From the NCBI RefSeq assembly GCF_038396765.1, contig NZ_CP150096.1, positions 3,579,001 to 3,643,000 of the forward strand: DNA of 64,000 nt. Reading direction: 5' to 3'. The translations under genes were made by a program, and so were the position numbers. Source of the DNA: Chitinophaga caseinilytica. GTDB taxonomy: Bacteria; Bacteroidota; Bacteroidia; Chitinophagales; Chitinophagaceae. Of this stretch, positions 28,366 through 37,688 are shown in pieces. The notes beneath the pieces were generated by a model, which was not told the DNA's origin, did not search any database, and saw only the letters and a program-made list of their open reading frames with translations. The number at the start of each line of letters is the position of its first letter. The first letter of the stretch is position 1.

Positions 28366-28899
28366 TCAGGATACGCCGGTACGATTAATTATTAAAGTAA
28401 CGATGCTGTCGGCAATTGTATTGAGTTGATCTGATATTGTGTTTTCAACATCCGACCATGTATTTTCAATTTCGAACCTTTCATTCCAGTCCAGCGCTGA
28501 AATACTGGCATTGGCGGGCATATTCAGCGTAATTGAATTGGAAAAGAATACACCGTTCACATTGTAGAATCTTTCCCTGCCATTTCGGATCATGGCGTCT
28601 ACATCTTCCAGTACCAGGTGAGATGAAATGAAACTGATATCGGCAGGCCGAAAATGGTTGTTAAAGTAGTTGTCGACGGTCCCATATTCCCCAATTTTTT
28701 CCTGATAACTTCTATTCCCAAAGGAGGCTGTTTGATATTTCCGTTTGATGTCGGCGTGTGTAATTGGAAAAATCAGATTTGTGGGGAGGCGATCATATGC
28801 ATGTCCGCATAGTTTTTTGATGAGTAACTTTTGAAGGGTTGTTTTGCCTGTTCTATCATCACCAATAAGGATGTAGAGCTGTTTGGATTTAATAAACAT
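28366..28899 (-). CDS. Orphan P-loop NTPase-like protein
   Basis: A 177-residue protein beginning with a Walker A loop (YILIGDDRTGKTTLQKLL). No clear Walker B follows; DISFISSHLVLEDVDAMI at about 88-105 is the best candidate. The DNA is visibly richer in A+T than every neighbour, and the codon choice differs (many AAT, ATT, TTT). The gene has no operon partners: a terminator precedes it and it ends close to the M14 hairpin. A recent transfer is inferred. Function unknown; a kinase or GTPase-like switch is possible. Confidence 0.75.
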   Translation of the reverse strand: MFIKSKQLYILIGDDRTGKTTLQKLLIKKLCGHAYDRLPTNLIFPITHADIKRKYQTASFGNRSYQEKIGEYGTVDNYFNNHFRPADISFISSHLVLEDVDAMIRNGRERFYNVNGVFFSNSITLNMPANASISALDWNERFEIENTWSDVENTISDQLNTIADSIVTLIINRTGVS

Positions 28900-28933
28900 T
28901 CGGATCGATTTTCCGGCAATGTAGCAAAAAACA

Positions 28934-28965
28934 ACAAAGCCGCCCGGCAGACCGGGCGGCTTTGT
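28934..28965 (-). terminator. Strong bidirectional hairpin after the redoxin gene
   Basis: ACAAAGCCGCCCGG/CCGGGCGGCTTTGT, a perfect 14-bp stem with a 4-nt loop. Confidence 0.85.
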
Positions 28966-28985
28966 TTATGTCGAAACAATTGCAT

Positions 28986-29588
28986 TTACATTTTCCGCTT
29001 GATGCCGCAACCTACGGAGGCGGTGGAAGGGTTGGGGATGGGCTTTCCTGCAACCATGGCCTGGATGGCGGTTTGCAGGTATTTCTCTTTTACGTCTGGC
29101 GCGCTGCCGGGATTATCGTCGATCGCGCCTTTGTAGACGAGTGTGCCGCTCTTGTCGAACAAATAACATTCGGGCGTACGGTCTGCATTGAACGCATCCG
29201 CCACCTGGTTGTCTTTATCCACGACATATGGCCATTGATACGATTGATGGCGCGCATACGCCTGCATAGCTTCGAAAGAATCGCCGCTGGTACGGGCCGC
29301 TTCGTTGGAATTGACGAGGATCACGCCGATATTGTTCTTCTGCGCGAACTGGCAGATGGCACGGGTACGGTCCTGGTTGCGGATAACGTACGGACAAGTA
29401 TTGCAGGAAAACATAACCAGCAATCCGTTGGCTTTTTTCGCATCGTTCAGCGACAACTCCCTGCCGGAAACATCCTTCATCTTCACATCGGCTTTTGGCA
29501 ACTTCGCCCCGATGTCAAGGAAAGCGGGCGAACGGAATGAAACCACCGCAGCCGCAATCAACAGGAGGAAAAAGAACTGCTTTTTCAT
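28986..29588 (-). CDS. Secreted thioredoxin-like/redoxin protein
   Basis: A 200-residue exported protein; the ATG at 29588 gives a signal (MKKQFFFLLLIAAAVVSF). The thioredoxin-fold redoxin domain holds a CxxC in VMFSCNTCPYVIRNQ. RTPECYLFDKSGTLVYKGAIDD is the usual AhpC/TSA-like end of the fold. The cis-proline region is TPE. The extra C-terminal SVGCGIKRK carries a third Cys. Likely a periplasmic thiol oxidoreductase. It lies downstream of yihY on the same strand. Confidence 0.88.
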   Translation of the reverse strand: MKKQFFFLLLIAAAVVSFRSPAFLDIGAKLPKADVKMKDVSGRELSLNDAKKANGLLVMFSCNTCPYVIRNQDRTRAICQFAQKNNIGVILVNSNEAARTSGDSFEAMQAYARHQSYQWPYVVDKDNQVADAFNADRTPECYLFDKSGTLVYKGAIDDNPGSAPDVKEKYLQTAIQAMVAGKPIPNPSTASVGCGIKRKM

Positions 29589-29669
29589 AGGCCTCCATAA
29601 TTTGGTTGATATGAAATTAAGGTATTTCGAGGGCAAACAGAAGCCATCCATCCTATTTTCCGGATGGTA

Positions 29670-30638
29670 CTATGAAAGTCCCTGTAACTCAGGCGATTCT
29701 TCCTTTTCCCTTTCCGCCGCTATCTCCCGCAACGTACTGATACTCGTGTTCAGTTCGAAGCCGATCAGCAGGATAAATGAGTTGAAATACACCACCAGCA
29801 TAAGCACGAGGATGGTACCAATGGAACCGTAAATCTGGTTGTACCGCGCGAAGTTGTTCACCCAGAAAGAAAATCCCAGCGTCACCACGATCATCGCGAT
29901 GGTAGCGAAAGTAGACCCCGCGGAAATGAATTTCCACTTCTTCCGCACCGCCGGCCCAAACCGGTAAATGAACGAAATAATAGAAAAGAAAAGCAGCACG
30001 ATGAGCGTCCAACGCACCACCTGCAGCAAAAACTGCGAATATTCGTTGTCGATGCCGATGTATTCTAACACGTTCTTCAGCAGCGTGCCCTGCATGATGA
30101 TGAGCACCACCGTGGCCAGCAGGAGGAAAACGAGGAAGATGGTCAGCTTCAGCGCGGTGAGCCGCGTTTGCCACCAGGTGCGCTGCCGGAACCCGGGCAG
30201 CAGTTTATCGAACGACCGTAGCATGCCCATCACGCCGTTCGACGAGTAATAAAAGCTGAGCACGAATGCAACGGAAAGCAGCGTGTTGCGCTGGGTGTAA
30301 AGGAAATCGTGGATCATGTCGCGCACGATGATGTAGCTGTTGTAATTCGGCGTGATCGTTTGCGCAAGGTCGTACAGCGTAGGTTCCACGTTTTGCAGCG
30401 GAATGAACGGAACGAGCGTGAAAAGGAAGATGAAAAACGGCGGGATGGCCAGCAGGAAGTTGAATGAAATGGCCGCGGCTCTTTCCACAAGACTTTCCTT
30501 CGCCGTTTCCTTGAGGAAAAATACGATGACGTCGTAAAGGGGCGCGCCGTCGAACCCCGGTAATACCAGTGTTTTGCTTTTATGCGTCAGCCACCGTACG
30601 GGCCGGGATTCGAGGATGAGTTTTTCTACGTCGATCAT
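29670..30638 (-). CDS. YihY/virulence factor BrkB family membrane protein
   Basis: A 322-residue inner-membrane protein with about six helices. Family marks are ERAAAISFNFLLAIPPFFIF in the first helix pair, the middle pair around LTIFLVFLLLATVVLIIMQG, and the last block YGSIGTILVLMLVVYFNSFILLIGFELN. A charged cytosolic tail follows. The transport or structural role is not settled for the family. The gene begins 33 nt after mltG and is probably co-transcribed. Confidence 0.93.
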   Translation of the reverse strand: MIDVEKLILESRPVRWLTHKSKTLVLPGFDGAPLYDVIVFFLKETAKESLVERAAAISFNFLLAIPPFFIFLFTLVPFIPLQNVEPTLYDLAQTITPNYNSYIIVRDMIHDFLYTQRNTLLSVAFVLSFYYSSNGVMGMLRSFDKLLPGFRQRTWWQTRLTALKLTIFLVFLLLATVVLIIMQGTLLKNVLEYIGIDNEYSQFLLQVVRWTLIVLLFFSIISFIYRFGPAVRKKWKFISAGSTFATIAMIVVTLGFSFWVNNFARYNQIYGSIGTILVLMLVVYFNSFILLIGFELNTSISTLREIAAEREKEESPELQGLS

Positions 30639-30671
30639 CTATTGGGAGTTGGACCGCCGTAAAAATACGAA

Positions 30672-31721
30672 TTATTTGATGCCCCTCGCGTTGAGGCCTT
30701 TCTGGTAGGCGCGCGCATTGTCGAGATGCTCCTTAAACGTGACCGCGAAAGAATGATATCCGCTACCATCGGGCCTTGCGGCGAAATAGAGGTAATCCGT
30801 TTCTGCGGGCGTCAGCACGGCGTCGATGGATTTGGCGGAAGGCGTGCAGATCGGGCCGGGAGGGAGGCCGTAATAACGGTAGGTATTATACGGAGAATCG
30901 AATTCGGTATGGACATTGTAAATCCGGCGCAGCGCGAAATTTCTTAACGCAAACTTGACGGTGGGGTCGGCACCGAGCTTCATGCCGGTCCGCAGCCGAT
31001 TGAGGTATACGCTGGCGATGACGGGTTTCTCGTCGTGCCGGTTGGTTTCCTCTTCCACGATAGAGGCGAGCACGGTTACCTGAACGGGGGTGAGGTTGAG
31101 CGCGGTGGCTTTGCTGCGGCGCGTTTCGTTCCAGAAATCAGCGTAGCCTTCTTCGATCTTTTCGAAAACTTTGGCGGCGGAGGTGTTCCAGTAAAACTCG
31201 TAAGTATTGGGTACGATGGCGCACATCACGGTGGTGGAATCGAGCCCGAACTGGCGGAGGTACACGGCGTCTTCCATAATGGCGCGCATGGCGGTAGAAT
31301 CCGCTTCCAGGTTGTTGGAAACGAGGCGGATGAAATCGTCTTTCAGCCGGAGTTTATTGATGACGAGGCGCACGGGCGATTGGCGGCCGCTGCGGAGGAT
31401 GCGGACGATCTCGAGGTTGCCCATTCCTTTTTTGATTTCGTACCGTCCTGCTTTCACGCGGGAGGGATATCCGAGCTGGCGGGCCACGATGTTAAAGGTG
31501 GCGCGGGAGGAAATGATCTCCTGTTCCTGCAAGCCTTTCAACACATCTTCGTACCGGCTGCCGGTAGGAATGTAAAAGTACTTTTTATCGCCGAAGGAGC
31601 GGGTGTTGGGCCCCATGAGCAGGTATGCCGCTATCACGAGTGCGCCTGCGATAAGGCAGGAGCCGATGATAGCGATCCGGCGCACCCAGGGAGAAGTGTT
31701 CTTTTTGGTTTTGTTACGCAT
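30672..31721 (-). CDS. mltG: Endolytic murein transglycosylase MltG
   Basis: A 349-residue inner-membrane lytic transglycosylase that cuts nascent glycan strands. The ATG at 31721 gives a short basic N-terminus and one membrane helix (about 15-37). A LysM-like region comes next, then the YceG domain with ASIVEEETNRHDEKPVIASV carrying the catalytic Glu, followed by GMKLGADPTVKFAL, YNTYRYYGLPPGPI and GSGYHSFAVTFKEHLDNA. Length is typical. It lies after the secG terminator, upstream of yihY. Confidence 0.95.
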   Translation of the reverse strand: MRNKTKKNTSPWVRRIAIIGSCLIAGALVIAAYLLMGPNTRSFGDKKYFYIPTGSRYEDVLKGLQEQEIISSRATFNIVARQLGYPSRVKAGRYEIKKGMGNLEIVRILRSGRQSPVRLVINKLRLKDDFIRLVSNNLEADSTAMRAIMEDAVYLRQFGLDSTTVMCAIVPNTYEFYWNTSAAKVFEKIEEGYADFWNETRRSKATALNLTPVQVTVLASIVEEETNRHDEKPVIASVYLNRLRTGMKLGADPTVKFALRNFALRRIYNVHTEFDSPYNTYRYYGLPPGPICTPSAKSIDAVLTPAETDYLYFAARPDGSGYHSFAVTFKEHLDNARAYQKGLNARGIK

Positions 31722-31746
31722 ATTGGATAGAAGGCGGAGTATAGTC

Positions 31747-31780
31747 AACAAAAAACCCCGCTTTTAACGGCGAGGTCTTT
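31747..31780 (-). terminator. Terminator after secG
   Basis: On the minus strand, ACCTCGC/GCGGGGT with one G-U pair, followed by six or more T. Confidence 0.75.
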
Positions 31781-31804
31781 GTAAATATTATTCGGAAGGA
31801 ATAT

Positions 31805-32179
31805 TTAGTGTTTGGCGGAGTCGTTGGCGGGCTGAACCGGAGGAGCGGCCTGCTGTTGTGCGCCGGGGAGCGGAGTGGCGTTGTTAGCCGGAGCTGCGCT
31901 GTGTGCACGTTCGCTGGCGCTCTGGGGCATGTTGCTGCCGCCGCCGGTGCCTGCGGAACCGATGAACATGGTAGAAGTAAGGCATAAAACGGCAATAACG
32001 GCCGCCAGTACCCAGGTGCCTTTTTCCAGCACGTCGGTCGTTTGGCGAACGCCCATCACCTGGTTGCCAAAACCGCCGAGGTTACCGGCGAGACCGCCGC
32101 CTTTGGGGTTTTGTACCAATACGAAAAAGCCAAGCAGAATACAGGCAATCACAATCAATATTCCAAAGAAAATCAACAT
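31805..32179 (-). CDS. secG: Preprotein translocase subunit SecG
   Basis: A 124-residue inner-membrane protein with two helices (about 1-22 and 52-72) joined by the conserved cytosolic loop VLVQNPKGGGLAGNLGGFG. This matches SecG, the auxiliary part of the SecYEG channel. The tail is long and rich in Ala, Pro, Gln and Asn, as in other Bacteroidota. The gene follows the acidic repeat protein by 22 nt and ends the miaB-lptE-secG gene run. Confidence 0.95.
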   Translation of the reverse strand: MLIFFGILIVIACILLGFFVLVQNPKGGGLAGNLGGFGNQVMGVRQTTDVLEKGTWVLAAVIAVLCLTSTMFIGSAGTGGGSNMPQSASERAHSAAPANNATPLPGAQQQAAPPVQPANDSAKH

Positions 32180-32201
32180 ATTAGCTACTAGTTATGAGTT
32201 G

Positions 32202-34031
32202 TCAATTGTTTTGTAAGTCTTTAATCTTCTGCGCAAAGTACGCTTTTTTGCCCGGATTAAGCAAACTTAATTTTTGATAAACGGCGATGGCTTTTTCAGG
32301 CTGATTTTGCCGTACCCAGATCTCGGCCAGCGTTTCGGAAACGATGTCGTCGTTCAGGGTGATAGACTGTATGGCCATGGCTTCCACGCGTTCGGTCACT
32401 TCCGGGTCGTCGTCTTCGTAAAGTTTGTGCAATTGCTGATGGTACCAGTCTTTGGTGGCTTTTCCGGCGAAGTTGTCCTTGATCTGGCGGAGCCAGTCGG
32501 TAAAGCTTCTCATTTCAGCGGCGGCTTTTGCGGTCATGCTTTCAGCGTTAGTCGGCTCTTTCAGTTTTTTATATGCGAAATAGTCTTCCGTGAACAGGGG
32601 CTGGAAGGTAAGCTCGGTTTCCTGGGCAGGTGCGTCCATGGGGTGGATGCGGATGGGCGCTTCGCCGTCGGCGGGCTCAGCTTCCGGCGCGGGCGGAATA
32701 GCGATGCCGTGGCCTTCGGGGGCCTGGCCCGTGGGGATTTCCACTTCCTCCTCCTCGATCTCCGGTTCGTAAGTAACGGGCTCGTGGGGATGGGCGGCTT
32801 CCGGCGCAGGCGGAATAGCGATGCCGTGGCCTTCGGGGGCCTGGCCCGTGGGGATTTCCACTTCCTCCTCCTCGATCTCCGGTTCGTAAACAGCGGGCTC
32901 GTGGGGATGGGCGGCTTCCGGCGCGGGCGGAATGGCAATGCCATGGCCTTCGGGGGCATGGCCCGTCGGGACTTCTATTTCCTCTTCTTCTATTTCCGGT
33001 TCGTACACGGCGGGCGCTTCCGTGCGGAGGGATTCATAATCCACCGCAATCACGTCGTCGGGCACTTCGAGGTTACGGGCGGCGTCGAACGCGACTTTCT
33101 CTTCTTCCGCTTCATAATCCACAGACACCACGTCGTCGGGTACTTCGAGGTTGCGGGCGGCATCGAACGCGACTTTCTCTTCTTCCGCTTCATAATCCAC
33201 AGACACCACATCGTCGGGCACTTCGAGGTTGCGGGCGGCGTCAAACGCGACTTTCTCTTCTTCCGCTTCATAATCCACAGACACCACGTCGTCGGGCACT
33301 TCCAGGTTGCGGGCGGCATCAAAAGCAGCTTTATCAGCTTCCGCTTCATAATCTACCGCTACCACTTCGTCTACTTCCGTAGGCGGTGCAGCGATGTGGG
33401 AAGTATCGGCAACGAGGGCGGCGGCAGCGGCGCGGTCTTCGGCTTCCAGTTCGTCCAGGATGGCCTGGTCTTCGGCGCTGATCCCGTTTTCCTCGGTCTG
33501 CAACACGATTTTCTCTTCCGGCAGCAGTGCCGGTCCTTCCGGAACGGCGTTGCTTTCCCAGGCTGTCCGGGAATCCGCCGCAGGGGCGGGCGCCTCCAGT
33601 TCGTCGAGCAGCGTGGATTCTTCTTCGTCCACTTCCGCTTCCAGCGATGGGCTGTGAAGGGCAGGCTGCTGGTCGGCCGCGGCTTCCACGTTATCGATAA
33701 TGGCCTGGTCCTGGCCGTTTACCGCGTCTTGCACGGCAATTTCGCCGGACTGCCAGGCGTCTGCCGGTTCGGCCGCAGGGGCCGGGGCTTCCGCGGGCGC
33801 ATTTTCGGATGCCAGCTGGTAAAGGTATTGCGGCGTGCTGGTATACAGCTGTGCCGCCTTGAAAACCGGGTTCTGGAAATCCGGTGTGTATGCGAATTGT
33901 TTTTGCGCCAGCAGGACCCGGGCGGCCGCGAAATACGGGTACTGCTCCACCAAACGCTCCAGCGCCTGCTGGTCTACGTTCCGCAGCTCATCTTCGTGAA
34001 AAATATGATCTATGATCCTGTTTGGCGTCAT
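32202..34031 (-). CDS. Acidic tandem-repeat protein with C-terminal TPR
   Basis: A 609-residue cytoplasmic protein with no signal peptide. Residues 1-75 are a helical, conserved-looking head (HEDELRNVDQQALERLVEQY). The middle is very acidic and has two repeat arrays: four copies plus a partial of a 26-residue unit (about 221-333, core VVSVDYEAEEEKVAFDAARN) and about three copies of a 39-residue unit (342-451, core EIEEEEVEIPTGQAPEGHG). The C-terminal 120 residues are helical and end in a TPR-like motif (AEIWVRQNQPEKAIAVYQKL). Position between lptE and secG suggests an envelope-linked housekeeping role, not otherwise known. Confidence 0.85.
   Translation of the reverse strand: MTPNRIIDHIFHEDELRNVDQQALERLVEQYPYFAAARVLLAQKQFAYTPDFQNPVFKAAQLYTSTPQYLYQLASENAPAEAPAPAAEPADAWQSGEIAVQDAVNGQDQAIIDNVEAAADQQPALHSPSLEAEVDEEESTLLDELEAPAPAADSRTAWESNAVPEGPALLPEEKIVLQTEENGISAEDQAILDELEAEDRAAAAALVADTSHIAAPPTEVDEVVAVDYEAEADKAAFDAARNLEVPDDVVSVDYEAEEEKVAFDAARNLEVPDDVVSVDYEAEEEKVAFDAARNLEVPDDVVSVDYEAEEEKVAFDAARNLEVPDDVIAVDYESLRTEAPAVYEPEIEEEEIEVPTGHAPEGHGIAIPPAPEAAHPHEPAVYEPEIEEEEVEIPTGQAPEGHGIAIPPAPEAAHPHEPVTYEPEIEEEEVEIPTGQAPEGHGIAIPPAPEAEPADGEAPIRIHPMDAPAQETELTFQPLFTEDYFAYKKLKEPTNAESMTAKAAAEMRSFTDWLRQIKDNFAGKATKDWYHQQLHKLYEDDDPEVTERVEAMAIQSITLNDDIVSETLAEIWVRQNQPEKAIAVYQKLSLLNPGKKAYFAQKIKDLQNN
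32679..33371 (-). repeat. Two in-gene tandem repeat arrays (78 nt and 117 nt units)
   Basis: 33033-33371 holds four full 78-nt units plus a partial. 32679-33008 holds about three 117-nt units. Copies are nearly identical in DNA, so copy number probably varies by slippage or recombination. Confidence 0.85.
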
Positions 34032-34072
34032 GTGCGCTAAAATATGAAAATAATGTCTAAATCAAAGAAAGG

Positions 34073-34598
34073 CTACCAGTTCGCGAAGGCCCGGTTGAAG
34101 ATATCGTCTACCAGGTTGGGGACGATCTCGGCGATCAGCGCGGATTCCGACTCGGCGATCGTACGCTGGGCGTTGAAGTCGGCCGAACGGGAGAACGACT
34201 GGTTGGTAAATCCGCCTTTTTTGTCGCCCACCCGGGTAATGAAGGTCACGTTCACGGTGATGGTCAAACGGGCGGAAGCCGGTTTATCGATATTGGTCAC
34301 CGCGGAGTTGGACACGGAATAGCCCGTGATGGTGCCGCGGAACTCGTAATCGGCCGTCTGGTCGTTGGTTTGGGCGAGGCGTGTCTGCGCGAGGATCTTC
34401 TGGCGGAGCTTTTCGGTGATGTTCTGGCTCAGCTGCGGGTTATTCTGCGGTGCACGGTTCTCGAAAAAGCGCACCAGTACGGTTTTTGCCGCAGGGTCGA
34501 TGCGGGCGCCGCTGGCGGAATACTTGATGGTACAGCCACCGATGCCTGCCCAAAGGGCCAGGCCCGCCAGCAGGGCGATGTATCTGGACATAGGTCGT

Positions 34599-34606
<8 letters not shown>
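34073..34606 (-). CDS. lptE: LptE-family LPS assembly lipoprotein
   Basis: A 177-residue lipoprotein with lipobox GIGGC (Cys 25). Residues after it match the Bacteroidota LptE family: VRFFENRAPQNNPQLSQNITEKLRQKIL, then DYEFRGTITGYSV and the end ALIAEIVPNLVDDIFNRAF. LptE plugs the LptD barrel that places LPS in the outer leaflet. The ATG at 34606 overlaps the end of the sigma-54 activator gene by 8 bases; the in-frame ATG at 34591 would remove the overlap. Confidence 0.9.
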
Positions 34607-35852
<1,246 letters not shown>

Positions 35853-35868
35853 TCTATAATATGTTTTT

Positions 35869-37287
35869 TCAGCAGCGGCCCACAACGGTACCGATGAGGG
35901 TGCCTGCCGTACAGTCATCAATTTTGACCATCACGTATTCGCCTTTACGGAGGTCGGATTTGTCGAACACGGCTACTTTGTTATGGTCGGTGCGACCGAA
36001 CAGTTGCGTGTCCGATTTCTTGGAAGTGCCTTCCACGAGCACTTTGAAGGTTTTGCCTACGTCTTTCCGCATGCTGTCGAGCGAATGGCCGCGGTGAAGG
36101 GCAACGATTTCGGCGAGGCGGCGCTTTTTCACGTCTTCCGGCACATCGTCCTGGTACCGGCGGGCGGCGAGGGTGCCGGGGCGTTCGGAATAGGCGAACA
36201 TGTAGGCGAGATCGTATTTGGCATATTCCATGACGGAAAGCGTGTCCTGGTGGTCTTCTTCCGTTTCCGTGCAAAAGCCGGTGATGACGTCTGTGGAAAT
36301 GGCGCAACCGGGGAGGATTTCGCGGATGCGGTCGATCTTTTTGAGGTACCATTCCCGGGTGTAGGTGCGGTTCATCAATTGGAGAATGCGGGTGGAGCCG
36401 CTTTGCACGGGAAGGTGGATATAATTGCAGATGTTTTCGTGCCGGGCCATGGTGTGCAGCACTTCATCGGTAATGTCTTTCGGGTGGGAGGTGCTGAAGC
36501 GCACACGCAGGAGGGGGCTGATCTCCGCCACTTTTTCCATGAGGCGGGCGAAGGTAACGGTTTCGTTGCCGGCTTCGTCCACGAAGTAATAGGAGTCCAC
36601 GTTCTGGCCGAGGAGCGTCACTTCGCGGTAGCCGCGTTCGAAAAGGTCGGTGGCTTCTGCCATGATGGAATGCGGGTCGCGGCTGCGTTCGCGGCCACGG
36701 GTAAAAGGCACAACACAGAAAGTGCACATATTGTTGCAGCCGCGCATGATGGATACGAAGGCGGTGACGCCGTTGCTGTCCAGCCGCACGGGGCTGATGT
36801 CGCCATAGGTTTCTTCGCGGCTGAGGAGCACGTTGATGGCTTTCTGGCCGGTGCCGGCTTCTTCGATGAGGCTGGGGAGGGTGCGGTATGCGTCGGGGCC
36901 TACTACAAGGTCTACCAGTTTTTCCTCTTCGAGGAATTTGGATTTGAGGCGTTCGGCCATGCAACCGAGCACGCCCACGAGGAAGTGGGGTTTCTGTTGC
37001 TTGGTTTTCTTGAACTCGGTGAGGCGCTGGCGAACGGTTTGTTCCGCTTTTTCGCGGATGGAGCAGGTGTTGAGGAGGACGAGGTCCGCCTCTTCGACGT
37101 TGCGGGTGGCGCCGAAGCCTTGTGTATTGAGGATGGAGGCGACGATTTCACTGTCGTTGAAATTCATCTGGCAACCATAGCTTTCGATATAGAATTTTTT
37201 TGCATAGGTCTGGCTATCACCCGAATTCGGGGCGATAGCTTCGCCCTGGCGGCTCTCGTCATGTACTTTCTGAACTGTTTCCAGCAT
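35869..37287 (-). CDS. miaB: tRNA-2-methylthio-N6-dimethylallyladenosine synthase MiaB
   Basis: A 472-residue radical-SAM methylthiotransferase that modifies A37 of tRNAs reading UNN codons. It has the N-terminal UPF0004 domain ([16 protein letters not shown] and further Cys in [12 protein letters not shown] and [11 protein letters not shown]), the radical-SAM CxxxCxxC in [20 protein letters not shown], and a C-terminal TRAM domain ([12 protein letters not shown] onward). The ATG at 37287 is preferred because the -7 box at 37316-37309 overlaps the other ATG at 37311. Confidence 0.96.
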   Translation of the reverse strand: MLETVQKVHDESRQGEAIAPNSGDSQTYAKKFYIESYGCQMNFNDSEIVASILNTQGFGATRNVEEADLVLLNTCSIREKAEQTVRQRLTEFKKTKQQKPHFLVGVLGCMAERLKSKFLEEEKLVDLVVGPDAYRTLPSLIEEAGTGQKAINVLLSREETYGDISPVRLDSNGVTAFVSIMRGCNNMCTFCVVPFTRGRERSRDPHSIMAEATDLFERGYREVTLLGQNVDSYYFVDEAGNETVTFARLMEKVAEISPLLRVRFSTSHPKDITDEVLHTMARHENICNYIHLPVQSGSTRILQLMNRTYTREWYLKKIDRIREILPGCAISTDVITGFCTETEEDHQDTLSVMEYAKYDLAYMFAYSERPGTLAARRYQDDVPEDVKKRRLAEIVALHRGHSLDSMRKDVGKTFKVLVEGTSKKSDTQLFGRTDHNKVAVFDKSDLRKGEYVMVKIDDCTAGTLIGTVVGRC

Positions 37288-37308
37288 GCCTGTCAAAATT
37301 TTGAACAG

Positions 37309-37316
37309 CAAAAATA
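37309..37316 (-). promoter_or_regulatory. -7 box TATTTTTG of the miaB operon
   Basis: Perfect TAnnTTTG on the minus strand; about 22 nt to the ATG at 37287. It likely drives miaB through secG. Confidence 0.6.
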
Positions 37317-37688
37317 GTAAAAAAATGACAGAATGACAGGGTGAATCACGGAAAAAGAGGGACTAATCACGGGGCGGGAACGCACCCGGGCGGGTGGCGG
37401 GATCCGGGGGATGGAAATACACGCCCCGCAAAATGATACCGGAAAAGGTTAAAAAACTATCTGGCTGAATGCAAACGATTGCATAATTTAGGAAAGAGTT
37501 GATCCTGCGCCAGGGGCCGCGCCGTTGCCGGTCTGTTTAAGTTTTTGCGAACCTGACTATATGCTGTATTGAAACTACCTAAACCCGGAAGTATTGTTCC
37601 CGTTATGGATTGTTAGCCGTAAATCCCCTGCAGTCGAGCATCGTACCCACTATCCGCTTTTTGTTAACAATTATAAACCCGATCCCTT
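37317..37688. other. Divergent intergenic region upstream of the sugar dehydrogenase gene
   Basis: No gene was seen. The region contains the miaB promoter edge, a GC-rich stretch (37365-37430), a LacI-type operator candidate (37470-37483) beside a near -7 box TAATTTAG (37484-37491), and a leader of about 190 nt up to the ATG at 37689. Confidence 0.5.
37470..37483 (+). promoter_or_regulatory. LacI-family operator candidate
   Basis: TGCAAACGATTGCA fits the LacI/CcpA-class consensus TGNAANCGNTNNCA at every fixed base and lies in a wider ATGCAA-N4-TTGCAT palindrome (37469-37484). It abuts a TAATTTAG -7-like box, where a bound repressor would block transcription of the sugar dehydrogenase gene. 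Confidence 0.5.

Noticed and set aside
32679..33371. CRISPR-like reading of the repeats
   Set aside because: Repeats are contiguous, in frame and without unique spacers; they encode protein repeats.
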